Shown: positions 1-9,396, counted from the first letter of the stretch. The stretch: 64,000 bases of DNA from Bacillota bacterium (GCA_029224465.1 JAQXUQ010000016.1:1-64000), one strand, 5' to 3'. The notes: generated from the letters alone by a model not told the origin. Made by a program: numbers and translations.

Positions 1-51
1 TTTTTGGTTTTAAAAAACCGGTGGCCGATTTTTTTTTAAAATAATACTGCA

Positions 52-78
52 GGCGGGGGGGCCAACCGCCCCCCCGCC
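52..78 (-). terminator. Intrinsic-terminator-like hairpin downstream of the 93..1103 gene
   Basis: GGCGGGGGGG-ccaa-CCGCCCCCCCGCC stem; AT-rich tract follows on the minus strand. Confidence 0.6.
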
Positions 79-92
79 TCTTCTGTGTCTTG

Positions 93-1103
93 TTATTCCG
101 TGGCAGCATCATAAAGACAGGTACCGTCTTTGAACATCAGGAGGACGGTGTTCCGGTCGCGGTCGTCCAGCAGGATCACCATCACGTTCCCGTCTTGGGA
201 AACGGAAGTAGTGAATTTGTTTTGCGCGGCCGTGCACATTTTCTGTATGCTGGTTTTCATGTCGTTCCATTCGCCGGTGAGCTCTGCGCTGCCCTTTTTG
301 ATTCCGTCGCAGGCTTCACCGACGCCATCGTGCCAGATCTGGATGATGCAGCCGGTTTCATCGGTGGAAATCCGGTAGCTGTCACCATACTCTGTCGATA
401 ATACAGGCTCCATCGCAGCCGCGTAAGCAGCCGATTTGCTGCCCGCCGAGTTCTCGGAACGCGCCTGCGCGGTCTCATTAACAGCCTGATTGATCGCGTT
501 CGCCTGCTCACCTGTGATTGCCTGCGGATTCCGGTTCCGGTCATGCAGGTTATAGCTGACTGCGCCGGCAAAAACAACGATGGAAACGATGATGCCCGCC
601 ATAGCGATATATTTGCTGCGCCCTTTCCGCAGGGCAATGATGCCGAGGATCACGCCGATCAGCGCACAGGGATAAATAATAAATCCAAGAAGTCCGAAGA
701 TGACCGAAAGAATCCCTAAGCGGTTGCCGCGCCTTGCAGTGGCATTTGGCGCAGACTTTTTCCGCGGAAATTTCTTTCGACGGGCAGCAGGAGTATCCGC
801 CGCGCTGCCCGCCTCAGCGCCGCTGACGCTCCCTTCCGCCTCGCCATCGCCTGAACTGCCCGCACCAACGCCCGCCGGCGCCATGTTATCGCCTGAACTG
901 CCCGCACCAGCGCCCGCCGGCGCCATGTCATCGCCTGAACTGCCCTCGCCAGCGCCCGCCGGCGCCATGTCAGCGTTTGAACCGCTCACCCCGGCGCCCG
1001 ATGCCGCTCCGGCACCGGAACCGCCGCCGGCCCGCTCCTTCTCAATCGCTGCCCATTCATCGTCCGCAGCCGTATGGATTTTCTGAATTTCATCATTCAT
1101 CAT
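93..1103 (-). CDS. DUF4190-like membrane protein with Gly/Ala/Ser-rich N-terminal tandem repeats
   Basis: 336 aa ORF; NRLGILSVIFGLLGFIIYPCALIGVILGIIALRKGRSKYIAMAGIIVSIVV resembles DUF4190-type paired TM segments; low-complexity N-terminus. Confidence 0.7.
   Translation of the reverse strand: MMNDEIQKIHTAADDEWAAIEKERAGGGSGAGAASGAGVSGSNADMAPAGAGEGSSGDDMAPAGAGAGSSGDNMAPAGVGAGSSGDGEAEGSVSGAEAGSAADTPAARRKKFPRKKSAPNATARRGNRLGILSVIFGLLGFIIYPCALIGVILGIIALRKGRSKYIAMAGIIVSIVVFAGAVSYNLHDRNRNPQAITGEQANAINQAVNETAQARSENSAGSKSAAYAAAMEPVLSTEYGDSYRISTDETGCIIQIWHDGVGEACDGIKKGSAELTGEWNDMKTSIQKMCTAAQNKFTTSVSQDGNVMVILLDDRDRNTVLLMFKDGTCLYDAATE
847..972 (-). repeat. Three tandem 42-bp repeats within the coding sequence (14-aa unit, xMAPAGxGxGSSGD)
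   Basis: Units at 847-888, 889-930 and 931-972, near identical. Confidence 0.9.
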
Positions 1104-1235
1104 TCATAACCTCATTTTCAGACAAAATCATAAGTTCATTTCCATGTCATAACAAGTTAATAACCGTCTTTTAGAATATATTACAGATAGTTCATATGCG
1201 GCTGGCTGCATCACCGCGCGCAGGGGGAACACATC

Positions 1236-2318
1236 ATGAGCCGTAAATATAGCACTATACTGATAATATTGATTCTTACGGTCAATGCAGCAGCCATCGG
1301 CGCGCTGCTGGGGCTTCACACGCCGAAGAATATTCTGGACGCTGACTCCGCGGCGCGGTTTGTCCGCAGCGGCACCAATATCAACGAAATCTATTCCGAA
1401 GAAGAACTGCTCTCGCAGCTGCGGGAGCAGTATCCGAAATTGTATAACGCGCTGGATATGGACGGCTCGCCGGTTTATATTGTCCCGGGAATGATTACAA
1501 CCGCCACAATCGAAACATCGACGGGCAGACCCGGGATCAGCCGCCACATGACGCCGCAGGGCATCGCCCTGACAGATGACTATCTGATCATTTCCGCTTA
1601 TTCCTATGATAACGCATATTACTCTGTTTTGTACGTAATGGATCGCGAAAGCGGCGATTATGTCAAAACAATTGTGCTCCCCGGCACACCGCATGCCGGC
1701 GGTCTTGCATATGATGAGTGCTTCGGGCGCCTCTGGATTGCGGAGACGACAGACGGGAAAAGAGGCATGCTGGCCGCGATTGACGACAAAACATTGCGGC
1801 AGGAAGACTTTTCAAGAAGCGCGGCACCGGTCACTTACGATTATCTGGTGCGTGTTGATTCGCTGGAAAACATTTCCTTCCTCACCTGGCACGGTGGTTC
1901 ACTGTATATGGGAAGCTTTTCGAGAAACGGCGCAGGAAAACTGGAAGCCTATGATCTTGACGACCGGGGACTGCCGGAGGGCGGTGACGCATTTACCGGA
2001 GCAAGAGGAGCAGTCGCTGTGATCAATAAGATCCAGGGCGTCGCCTGTACGGAAGACAGCATGTTTTTTTCGAAGTCGTGGGGGCCTTCGGACTCGACGC
2101 TTCTGATGCACAGGCTGGATGACGGCGATATTTTCGACGATTTCAGGAGCGCGGGCTTTCGCAAGCTGCATTTTCCTCCGTATATGGAACAGATCGTGGC
2201 ATCCGGAGACGATCTGTACGTACTCTTTGAGTCGGAGGCGGCAGGATACCGGGGGAGGGAGAATATTTTACATGTCGATCGTGTTTTCCGATTCCGGATC
2301 TCAAAACTGTTCAGCTGA
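1236..2318 (+). CDS. Membrane-anchored/secreted protein, possible beta-propeller-like fold
   Basis: N-terminal signal/TM segment; repeated beta-rich segments (YLIISAYSYDNAYYSVLYVMDRESG...). Confidence 0.6.
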   Translation: MSRKYSTILIILILTVNAAAIGALLGLHTPKNILDADSAARFVRSGTNINEIYSEEELLSQLREQYPKLYNALDMDGSPVYIVPGMITTATIETSTGRPGISRHMTPQGIALTDDYLIISAYSYDNAYYSVLYVMDRESGDYVKTIVLPGTPHAGGLAYDECFGRLWIAETTDGKRGMLAAIDDKTLRQEDFSRSAAPVTYDYLVRVDSLENISFLTWHGGSLYMGSFSRNGAGKLEAYDLDDRGLPEGGDAFTGARGAVAVINKIQGVACTEDSMFFSKSWGPSDSTLLMHRLDDGDIFDDFRSAGFRKLHFPPYMEQIVASGDDLYVLFESEAAGYRGRENILHVDRVFRFRISKLFS

Positions 2319-2374
2319 CGGACTCTTATGTGTTATACTGCCGATTAGATAACGACGGGAGGATTTGGCATAAG

Positions 2375-3220
2375 ATGATACGGCTGCTCATTACAGATCT
2401 GGATGACACACTGTATCCGTGGCTGGACAGTTTTGTGCCCGCGTTCTACGCGATGGCGGGTGAGACGGCGCGGATTCTGGATCTTCCTCTGTATGCGGTG
2501 CTGCCGGAATTCAAGCAGGTGCATACAGTGTACGGAGACGTCGAGCATCCGTTCGCGATCGCGCAGCTGCCGTCGGTCAGGCGCCGGTATCCGGGGGCGC
2601 CTTTAGAACAGCTTCGGATTGTTTTTGCGGGCGCGCTGCAGGCGTTTTCAAATGTACGGGCACAAAGGCTCCATTTGCTGCCCGGCGTGTACGATACACT
2701 GCGGAAGGTGCATGAGGCCGGAATTCAAATTGCGGGATATACGGATGCGGGAAGCGGGAACGGACTGGAACGACTGCGGGAACTGAAGATAGAGCCGTTC
2801 TTTGACGCGTTATATGTGACTGGCGGTCTGTCATCAGAAGCGGCGGAAAACAGACTGCTCCGGGACGGCGGTCATGCAAAACCCAATCCTGCCATGCTGC
2901 GGAAAATCTGCAGGGATTTCCGCGTTCGTGAAGAAGAGGCTGTTTACGCGGGAGACAGCATGACCTGCGATGTTCTGATGGCTGCACAAACACACGTGCA
3001 TTCTGTGCAAACACTTTGGCTTAAGGAACATAGGAATAAAGAAGATCAGGATAATTACAGAAAACTTGTCGCGATTACCAACTGGACAGAGCAGGATTTT
3101 TCGAAAGATGAGGCGCTTCGGAGAGTATGCCGCAGGAAAAATGTGAGGCCGGAGTTTACAGTCGGCTGTTATTCTGAAATCTGGGAGATTATAACCCGGT
3201 TTGCGGGAAAAGAATCCTGA
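2375..3220 (+). CDS. HAD family hydrolase
   Basis: DLDDTLYP motif I near N-terminus; VYAGDSMTCDVLMA late motif; start placed at 2375 (MIRLLITDLDDTL). Confidence 0.85.
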   Translation: MIRLLITDLDDTLYPWLDSFVPAFYAMAGETARILDLPLYAVLPEFKQVHTVYGDVEHPFAIAQLPSVRRRYPGAPLEQLRIVFAGALQAFSNVRAQRLHLLPGVYDTLRKVHEAGIQIAGYTDAGSGNGLERLRELKIEPFFDALYVTGGLSSEAAENRLLRDGGHAKPNPAMLRKICRDFRVREEEAVYAGDSMTCDVLMAAQTHVHSVQTLWLKEHRNKEDQDNYRKLVAITNWTEQDFSKDEALRRVCRRKNVRPEFTVGCYSEIWEIITRFAGKES

Positions 3221-3243
3221 CGGGCAGAAATGCCGCGGGTATT

Positions 3244-3450
3244 TCAGTTATCGGTTTCCTGAAAAAGATCTTTGACGCTGCACCCGAGAACACTGCAGAA
3301 GAGTTCGAGTGTTTCAAAACGAATCTGTTTGGTCTTGTTGCCGACAATGTTACAGATGTTCTGATAACTGTACCCGGTTTCTTTGGCAAGCCAGTACCGC
3401 GTCTTACCCTTTTCATCAAGGATTTCCTGTACACGTAATTTGATCATCAT
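3244..3450 (-). CDS. Small Cro/CI (XRE)-type helix-turn-helix regulator
   Basis: 68 aa; MIKLRVQEILDEKGKTRYWLAKETGYSYQNICNIVGNKTKQIRFETLELFCSVLGCSVKDLF. Confidence 0.9.
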   Translation of the reverse strand: MMIKLRVQEILDEKGKTRYWLAKETGYSYQNICNIVGNKTKQIRFETLELFCSVLGCSVKDLFQETDN

Positions 3451-3717
3451 ATAAGCCTTTCCAAGATGCTGAATAATTAGTTCGTATTATAGCTGTTTTT
3501 CATACAGAATGTGAATTATGAAAATATTATATATCCCTTCTTTTTTTCTTAAATTTTCGTAAAATGCCCTGCAACAAGTATATCACAAACGAAAATGAAA
3601 ATTATTGACCGAAATGGTGACTGTTTTTAATGTAAAATATGTTATTATTATCATGAATTGCACGTAATCACTGTTGAGAGATATACGTTCATTCAATTGA
3701 CCGAGGGGGAAAATACA

Positions 3718-5889
3718 ATGCCGGATCAGGAAATTGTTAAAGAAAGAGAAATCGTCAATCTGGATTTCTCCGTTGTGCTGCCGGATGGCTATACGGCGCA
3801 GGAAATTCCGGAAGAAGGGCCGTTTATCTTCCGCGCTGCAGGAGAGGACGCCTGCATCGCTTTGGAAAAACCGGTGGAGATCGGCGGAGAGATGGATTTT
3901 ACAAGGCCGGCGGTTAAAGGCGTGATCCGCAACGTGACAGCGAGGGAATTTATCCGCTGTTATGGACGTGATATTCCGCAGAAATGCCTGATTTCGCAGA
4001 AGGATCTGATGGTCGTCTGCGGAACAAGGTCCGATGACCGCGGCGATGTTCATTATATGATTGCTACAGGCAAAGGCATGTACAGGGGCATGATACATGT
4101 CAAAACATCCGGTGACCGGAACCGCCTGACCGCTGCGGAAAAGTTTCTGACTTCCATAACAATGTATCAGATGACGCCGGAGGAGGCGCAGGAAGCGGAG
4201 AAAAGGGCGGCGCGGGAAGCCAAGAAGCGAAAGGAAGAACTGGCAAAGAGAGCGGAAATCAGCCGGGGTGCCGCACTGGATTCGGTTATTATCGCGCAGG
4301 CGCAGCAGCGCAACGCCGAAGAATTAAAGCGGATCGCCCGCGATCAGGCACTGGCGGAGGAAGAAGCGAGAAAACGCGCGAAAGAGCGTGAAGAAAGAAT
4401 CCGTGCACGCGAAGAAGAGCGCGTAGCCCGTCTTCAGGAAGAAGCGAGACAGCGCGCGGAAAAGAAAGCTGCAGGCCAGGCAGAGCCTGCAGCCATGGAG
4501 CAGCAGACCGCGGACCTGGCGGAGGCGTCGGAGCAGCCTGCGAACCGGTCAGGGGCTGCAGAACACCGGCCTGCAGAAAGGGCAGAGTCCGCTGCAGCAG
4601 CAAAGAGCGCTGCGGACGGAGCAGAAGCCGCTGCGCAGGAGAGAGTAAATGCGGAAAAGCCAAAGAATAAAGAGGACAGTACGCAGCTGACACCGGAGCA
4701 GAAAGAGATCCTGCAGCTGGAAGAAAAGCGCAGCCTCAGAACGCAGAAGCTGCGGGAAAAATATCAGGGGAATCCGGAAGAAGAGCTGGAAGTCGACCAC
4801 CTGATCGCGCAGCTGGACAGGGAATCCGAAGAAGTCATCGGACATTTTCACGAGTTTCTCGGCTGGGTGCAGGATGTTTTCAATACGACACCGTTTACCG
4901 GCGAAGACGACCCGAAACTGCTGGATCTGTTTGCGCAGATCCATATGAATATTGACGGGTTCGGCCAGCAGCTGGATCAGATGACAGACCGTCTGGACGA
5001 AGTCGGCACGAAGGCGCTTGCCGGCGGAATCCGGGAAGCCTGCGTTATCCGCCTGATCAAATTCGCGGCCAAGCTGGACGGCAAGTACAGGAAGCTGGCT
5101 GTGCGTTTCAATGAAGAAAACCGCGTAAGTTACGCAAGACCTGCCGAAACGGATGAAATTTTCGACAAATGGCAGAAGACAAAAATGCAGCTTCCTTCCT
5201 GCATCGAGGAAGCGGATGTGCGCAGAGAGCGCGCTGTGACAGAATCGCTGCAGGCACAGATGGACGAGCTTGTCGAAACGATGCAGCTGACCCGCGCGAA
5301 TGTGCAGCAGCTTGCCGGGGAAAAGGAAACTGCGCAGGAAGAGCAGCTCCTTGCACAGGAAAATCTGAACCGGTTCCTTGATGATGAAGAGGAACGAAAG
5401 GCCGGAATCCACAAGGAAGAGAAGCGCCTGCTGGAGCAGATCCGAAAGAAACTCGATGAGAACCGGGGACTGTTACAGGCAAAACAGGAGGAGATCTTAA
5501 AACTCAGGGATGAATTTGAGCACACGTTTGTTTTAAGTGGCCGGAAAAAACAACTGCAGGCGGAAGTGGAGAAGGCGGAAGACGAAGAACGCGCGCTGAA
5601 GGAAGAAACGGTCAAGCTCACGGAGAGCCGGGAGAGCGCTGCGGATAATACCGGAGAGAGCCTGAAGGCACTTGAAGATGAGAAGCGGGGACTCGAAGAG
5701 CGGCTCCGCATTGCGGAAGCTGCGCTTGATAAAGCCGGAGAAAAGCTTACACAGGCGCAGAAGGAGCTCGAAGAGCAGGAAAAGAAGACACGGGAAACAA
5801 ATGAGGCTTTTTCTCATGTACACAGAGATTTCCTGCGCGGCAGATATGATAACTTTCCGATGCCGGAAGAAAAGGCGGAGGTAAGGTAA
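3718..5889 (+). CDS. Long coiled-coil protein with a globular N-terminal domain
   Basis: About 723 aa; N-terminal ~150 aa globular, then Glu/Lys/Arg/Ala-rich heptad-like region; start at 3718 after an RBS-like purine stretch. Confidence 0.75.
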   Translation: MPDQEIVKEREIVNLDFSVVLPDGYTAQEIPEEGPFIFRAAGEDACIALEKPVEIGGEMDFTRPAVKGVIRNVTAREFIRCYGRDIPQKCLISQKDLMVVCGTRSDDRGDVHYMIATGKGMYRGMIHVKTSGDRNRLTAAEKFLTSITMYQMTPEEAQEAEKRAAREAKKRKEELAKRAEISRGAALDSVIIAQAQQRNAEELKRIARDQALAEEEARKRAKEREERIRAREEERVARLQEEARQRAEKKAAGQAEPAAMEQQTADLAEASEQPANRSGAAEHRPAERAESAAAAKSAADGAEAAAQERVNAEKPKNKEDSTQLTPEQKEILQLEEKRSLRTQKLREKYQGNPEEELEVDHLIAQLDRESEEVIGHFHEFLGWVQDVFNTTPFTGEDDPKLLDLFAQIHMNIDGFGQQLDQMTDRLDEVGTKALAGGIREACVIRLIKFAAKLDGKYRKLAVRFNEENRVSYARPAETDEIFDKWQKTKMQLPSCIEEADVRRERAVTESLQAQMDELVETMQLTRANVQQLAGEKETAQEEQLLAQENLNRFLDDEEERKAGIHKEEKRLLEQIRKKLDENRGLLQAKQEEILKLRDEFEHTFVLSGRKKQLQAEVEKAEDEERALKEETVKLTESRESAADNTGESLKALEDEKRGLEERLRIAEAALDKAGEKLTQAQKELEEQEKKTRETNEAFSHVHRDFLRGRYDNFPMPEEKAEVR

Positions 5890-5919
5890 TTCTCAAACAC
5901 TATATTTGAAAACATGCAG

Positions 5920-5985
5920 CCGGACCAGACGGTATGCGAAGCGAAATGCTGCAGAAGCGGCATGGCGGAGCGCTGTCTGGCCCGG
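5920..5985 (+). terminator. Large-loop terminator-like hairpin
   Basis: CCGGACCAGAC ... GTCTGGCCCGG followed by TTTGTTTT. Confidence 0.45.
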
Positions 5986-6004
5986 TTTGTTTTAACAAAA
6001 GACT

Positions 6005-6019
6005 TGCAAATCATTTGCA
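6005..6019. promoter_or_regulatory. Fur-family-type operator, copy 1
   Basis: Perfect 7-1-7 palindrome TGCAAAT-C-ATTTGCA. Confidence 0.75.
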
Positions 6020-6048
6020 GATGTGTATAATAGCAATTATTATAAATT

Positions 6049-6061
6049 GCAAATCATTTGC
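6049..6061. promoter_or_regulatory. Fur-family-type operator, copy 2
   Basis: GCAAAT-C-ATTTGC, same core as 6005-6019, 44 bp downstream and just before the regulator start. Confidence 0.75.
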
Positions 6062-6083
6062 GCATTCGCGCAGAGAGGAAACG

Positions 6084-6560
6084 ATGGCGAAAGAATATCA
6101 TTCCAGATACAGAATCCGGATCTTGCAATATTTCGAAGAGCAGCCGGACAGGCGCATGAGCGCCGCAGGTGTCTACGAGAAAATGACGGAAGAAGGAATG
6201 CACGTAAATCTCGCGACGGTCTACCGGAATCTCGACCGGCTGGTTCAGGATCAGATGCTGATTGCTCTGAAAGCGCCGAAAGAAGAGGAAAAGTATTATC
6301 AGTACATGCGCCCCGGACTGAAATGCGCCGAGCACCTGCATCTTTGCTGCAGCCGCTGCGGCAAGGTTATCCATCTGAACTGCGGATTTATGCGTGAAAT
6401 TCAGGAACATCTGATGGAGGACCACGGCTTTCTTCTGGACTGCGGAGAGTCGATGCTGACCGGCCTTTGCAGCGAATGCCGCGCTATTGTCCGCATGAAG
6501 GGACAGACTAGGGATCAGAAACCGGAGAAAGGTACAAGATATGATGGAAATGTTACTTGA
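6084..6560 (+). CDS. Fur family transcriptional regulator (Fur/Zur/PerR type)
   Basis: MAKEYHSRYRIRILQYFEEQPDRRMSAAGVYEKMTEEGMHVNLATVYRNLDRL; HLCCSRCGKVIHLNC metal-site motif; C-terminal CSEC. Confidence 0.9.
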   Translation: MAKEYHSRYRIRILQYFEEQPDRRMSAAGVYEKMTEEGMHVNLATVYRNLDRLVQDQMLIALKAPKEEEKYYQYMRPGLKCAEHLHLCCSRCGKVIHLNCGFMREIQEHLMEDHGFLLDCGESMLTGLCSECRAIVRMKGQTRDQKPEKGTRYDGNVT

Positions 6561-7422
6561 CGCGCTGCAGGATGCTTTTACCGACACGGCAAAGCTCATT
6601 CCTTTCCTGTTCGCTACCTATATTGTAATGGAAATACTGGAACGCAAGGCATCGAACGCGTCGGTGAATCTGCTGCAGAAATTCGGACGTTTCAGCCCTG
6701 CGGCCGGCGCCGCGGTCGGCGTTGTTCCGCAGTGCGGATTTTCGGCGGCTGCCGCGAGCCTGTATTCCGGAGGGCTGATTTCAATCGGAACGCTGCTGGC
6801 TGTTTTTCTTTCCACATCGGACGAAATGCTGCCGATCTTTATATCGGAGAGGGTGCCGGCGGCGTCGGTTTTGAAAATTCTGCTGACGAAGGCGCTCATC
6901 GGCGCCGTGTCCGGTATGGCGGTTGATTTCGCTCTCCGGTTCACGAAGTACCGGCACAAGACGGAAAAACATATCCGGGATCTGTGCGAAGAGGAACACT
7001 GCGGCAGCGAGGAAGGTGAAGAAGACGGCGTACTGAAAGCGGCATTTATTCATACGCTGCATATCATTGTGTTTGTCTTTCTGATCAGTCTGGTGCTGAC
7101 TATTCTGGTCGAAGGATTCGGGCAGCAGGCGATTGCGGGCTTTCTTACAAATCGTCCGGTGATCGGCGTTGTTTTAGCGGCTCTCATCGGGCTGATTCCG
7201 AACTGCGCCGCTTCCGTCATGATCACGCAGCTGTATCTGTCCGGCATGCTCGGCGCGGGGCAGATGATGGCGGGCCTGCTCGTCGGCGCGGGCGTAGGCT
7301 TGCTCGTCCTGTTCCGTACGAATGAAAGACACCCTTCGGAAAACGTGAAAGCGGCGCTGCTTTTGTATGTCATCGGTGTATTTTGGGGGCTTTTATTTGA
7401 GGCTCTGAAAATTACGTTCTGA
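6541..7422 (+). CDS. Multi-TM putative metal (arsenic/manganese-efflux-like) transporter
   Basis: Hydrophobic protein with two related blocks (FSPAAGAAVGVVPQCGFSAAAASLYSGGLIS and VIGVVLAALIGLIPNCAASVMITQLYLSGMLGAGQM), typical of the ArsP_2-like 'putative manganese transporter' family; overlaps the Fur-family gene. Confidence 0.75.
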   Translation: MMEMLLDALQDAFTDTAKLIPFLFATYIVMEILERKASNASVNLLQKFGRFSPAAGAAVGVVPQCGFSAAAASLYSGGLISIGTLLAVFLSTSDEMLPIFISERVPAASVLKILLTKALIGAVSGMAVDFALRFTKYRHKTEKHIRDLCEEEHCGSEEGEEDGVLKAAFIHTLHIIVFVFLISLVLTILVEGFGQQAIAGFLTNRPVIGVVLAALIGLIPNCAASVMITQLYLSGMLGAGQMMAGLLVGAGVGLLVLFRTNERHPSENVKAALLLYVIGVFWGLLFEALKITF

Positions 7423-7498
7423 ATTGTCCCTGACAGCGGCATGGGAAAGCCGCACGGTACTGCTGCAATGCAGCGGGAGAATCCGTACAGCCCGGAAA

Positions 7499-7543
7499 GC
7501 CGGAGCGGACCTGTCACATCGTGGCAGGTCCGCTCCGGCTTTT
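7499..7543 (+). terminator. Intrinsic terminator
   Basis: GCCGGAGCGGACCTG ... CAGGTCCGCTCCGGC then TTTT. Confidence 0.9.
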
Positions 7544-7717
7544 CGTCTGCAGACAGCTGCACTTTTTATAAAGCAATATATGCATAGTAATAAAATAGCT
7601 GCCAGTCACAGGAAAAACACAGCAAAATCACTTATACAACAATGAAAGACGCTGTTTTATCGTTAATATACAGTCACAATTACCTATTTAACCGCAAAAA
7701 TAGATGTAAAAATGTGC

Positions 7718-7758
7718 AAAACGGCAATTACTGTCAAACGAAACGCAATTTATGTCAA
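7718..7758. promoter_or_regulatory. Imperfect direct repeats upstream of the sugar ABC operon
   Basis: AAACGGCAATTACTGTCAA (7718-7736) and AAACGCAATTTATGTCAA (7741-7758). Confidence 0.5.
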
Positions 7759-7852
7759 CATTCGAAAACGATTAGATGATACAAATAATATGTAACAGGG
7801 GACAGACAGCTGCAACGGGAAACAGCTGTAAATGTATTGCAAGGAGGTACGT

Positions 7853-9340
7853 ATGAAAAAGAAGGCATTAGCCATTGTTTTGACGGGAGTCATGGCAGCG
7901 TCCATGCTCGCCGGCTGCGGAAGCTCCGGTTCGAAGGATGATACCGCGAAGGCATCTTCGGATGCGGAAGCTGCGGAAGCCACGACAGAAGCTGCAACAG
8001 AAGAGGCTGCTGCTTCCACGGAAGCGGCTACCGAGCCGATTGAATCCACACCCGCGAACGGCGGCAAGGAAGGCACGATCAATCTCTGGACATTTACAAA
8101 CGAAGTTCCGGGCATGGTTGACCACTATCTCAAAGACCATCCGGATTTCCCTTACAAAGTCAGCTCGACAATCATCGCGACGACCGACGGCGCTTATCAG
8201 CCCGCACTCGATCAGGCATTGCAGGCAGGCGGCGACGACCAGCCGGATCTGTACTGCGCGGAGTCCGCGTTCGTCCTGAAATACACCAAGGGCGATATGC
8301 AGGATTACGCGATGCCTTACAAGGATCTGGGCATTGATGTGGACAAAGCGCTGAAGGATGCGGATATCGCGCAGTATACGATTGATATCGGCACGAACAC
8401 AAACGGCGATCTCGATGCTCTCGGATATCAGGCAACCGGCGGCTGCTTTATCTACAGACGTTCGATCGCAAAGGACGTTTTCGGAACGGACGATCCGAAG
8501 GAGATTTCCAAGATCATCGGCGGCGGCTCCGGCTCGTTCGACAAATTCTGGGAAGCGGCGAAGAAGCTCGCGGACAAGGGTGACGCGATCGTTTCGGGCG
8601 ACGGCGATGTATGGCACGCTGTAGAGAACAGCTCGGACAAGGGCTGGCTCAACGACGCGGGGCAGCTGCAGATCGACCCCAAGAGAGAAGCATTCCTTGA
8701 TATCTCCAAGAATCTGACCGACAACGGCTGGTCCAACATCACGCAGGACTGGCAGGACGCATGGTTTGCGGACATGAAGGGTGAAGGCCAGAAACCGGTA
8801 TTCGGCTTCTTCGGACCCGCATGGCTGATCAACTACACTCTGGCTCCGAACTGCGGCGGCACAAAGACCGGCGAAGGAACCTACGGTGACTGGGCAGTCT
8901 GCGATTCTCCGATCGGCTTCTTCTGGGGCGGCACATGGCTGCTTGCCAACAAGAACATGGATTCCAAGAAGGTTGACGCTGTAAAGCAGATCATCGAGTG
9001 GATCACGCTGGATACGAGCGAAGACGGCCTGCAGTACAAGTGGGCGAATGGCACGCTCAACGGCGAAGGCGGCACGAAGGATGCAGTTGCATCCGGTACG
9101 GTTATGTCGAAGTCGGACGGCAAGCTCGAGTTCCTCGGCGGCGAGAACATGTTCGATTATTTCGTCCCTGCAAACCAGTACGCAAACGGCAAGAACCTGA
9201 CCCAGTATGACGAGTCCATCAACCAGATCTGGAGAGATCAGGTACGCGCTTACGCGGCAGGCGAGAAGGACCGCGACGCGGCCATCAAGGATTTCAAGCA
9301 GACAGTATCTGACAACCTTGGAATTGAAGCGGCACAGTAA
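7853..9340 (+). CDS. Sugar ABC transporter substrate-binding lipoprotein (CUT1-like)
   Basis: Lipobox LAGC; SBP-like body; RBS aaggaggt; followed by two permeases. Confidence 0.9.
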   Translation: MKKKALAIVLTGVMAASMLAGCGSSGSKDDTAKASSDAEAAEATTEAATEEAAASTEAATEPIESTPANGGKEGTINLWTFTNEVPGMVDHYLKDHPDFPYKVSSTIIATTDGAYQPALDQALQAGGDDQPDLYCAESAFVLKYTKGDMQDYAMPYKDLGIDVDKALKDADIAQYTIDIGTNTNGDLDALGYQATGGCFIYRRSIAKDVFGTDDPKEISKIIGGGSGSFDKFWEAAKKLADKGDAIVSGDGDVWHAVENSSDKGWLNDAGQLQIDPKREAFLDISKNLTDNGWSNITQDWQDAWFADMKGEGQKPVFGFFGPAWLINYTLAPNCGGTKTGEGTYGDWAVCDSPIGFFWGGTWLLANKNMDSKKVDAVKQIIEWITLDTSEDGLQYKWANGTLNGEGGTKDAVASGTVMSKSDGKLEFLGGENMFDYFVPANQYANGKNLTQYDESINQIWRDQVRAYAAGEKDRDAAIKDFKQTVSDNLGIEAAQ

Positions 9341-9361
9341 ATCATCATAGTCTTCATAACA

Positions 9362-9396
9362 GGCAGGGCGGCCTCTTTCCGGGGAGCTGCCCTGCC
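9362..9396 (+). terminator. Intercistronic hairpin/attenuator between SBP and permease genes
   Basis: GGCAGGGC ... GCCCTGCC stem followed by a pyrimidine-rich tract. Confidence 0.55.

Noticed and set aside
847-972. Possible CRISPR-like array
   Set aside because: Contiguous repeats without spacers, in frame within a CDS.
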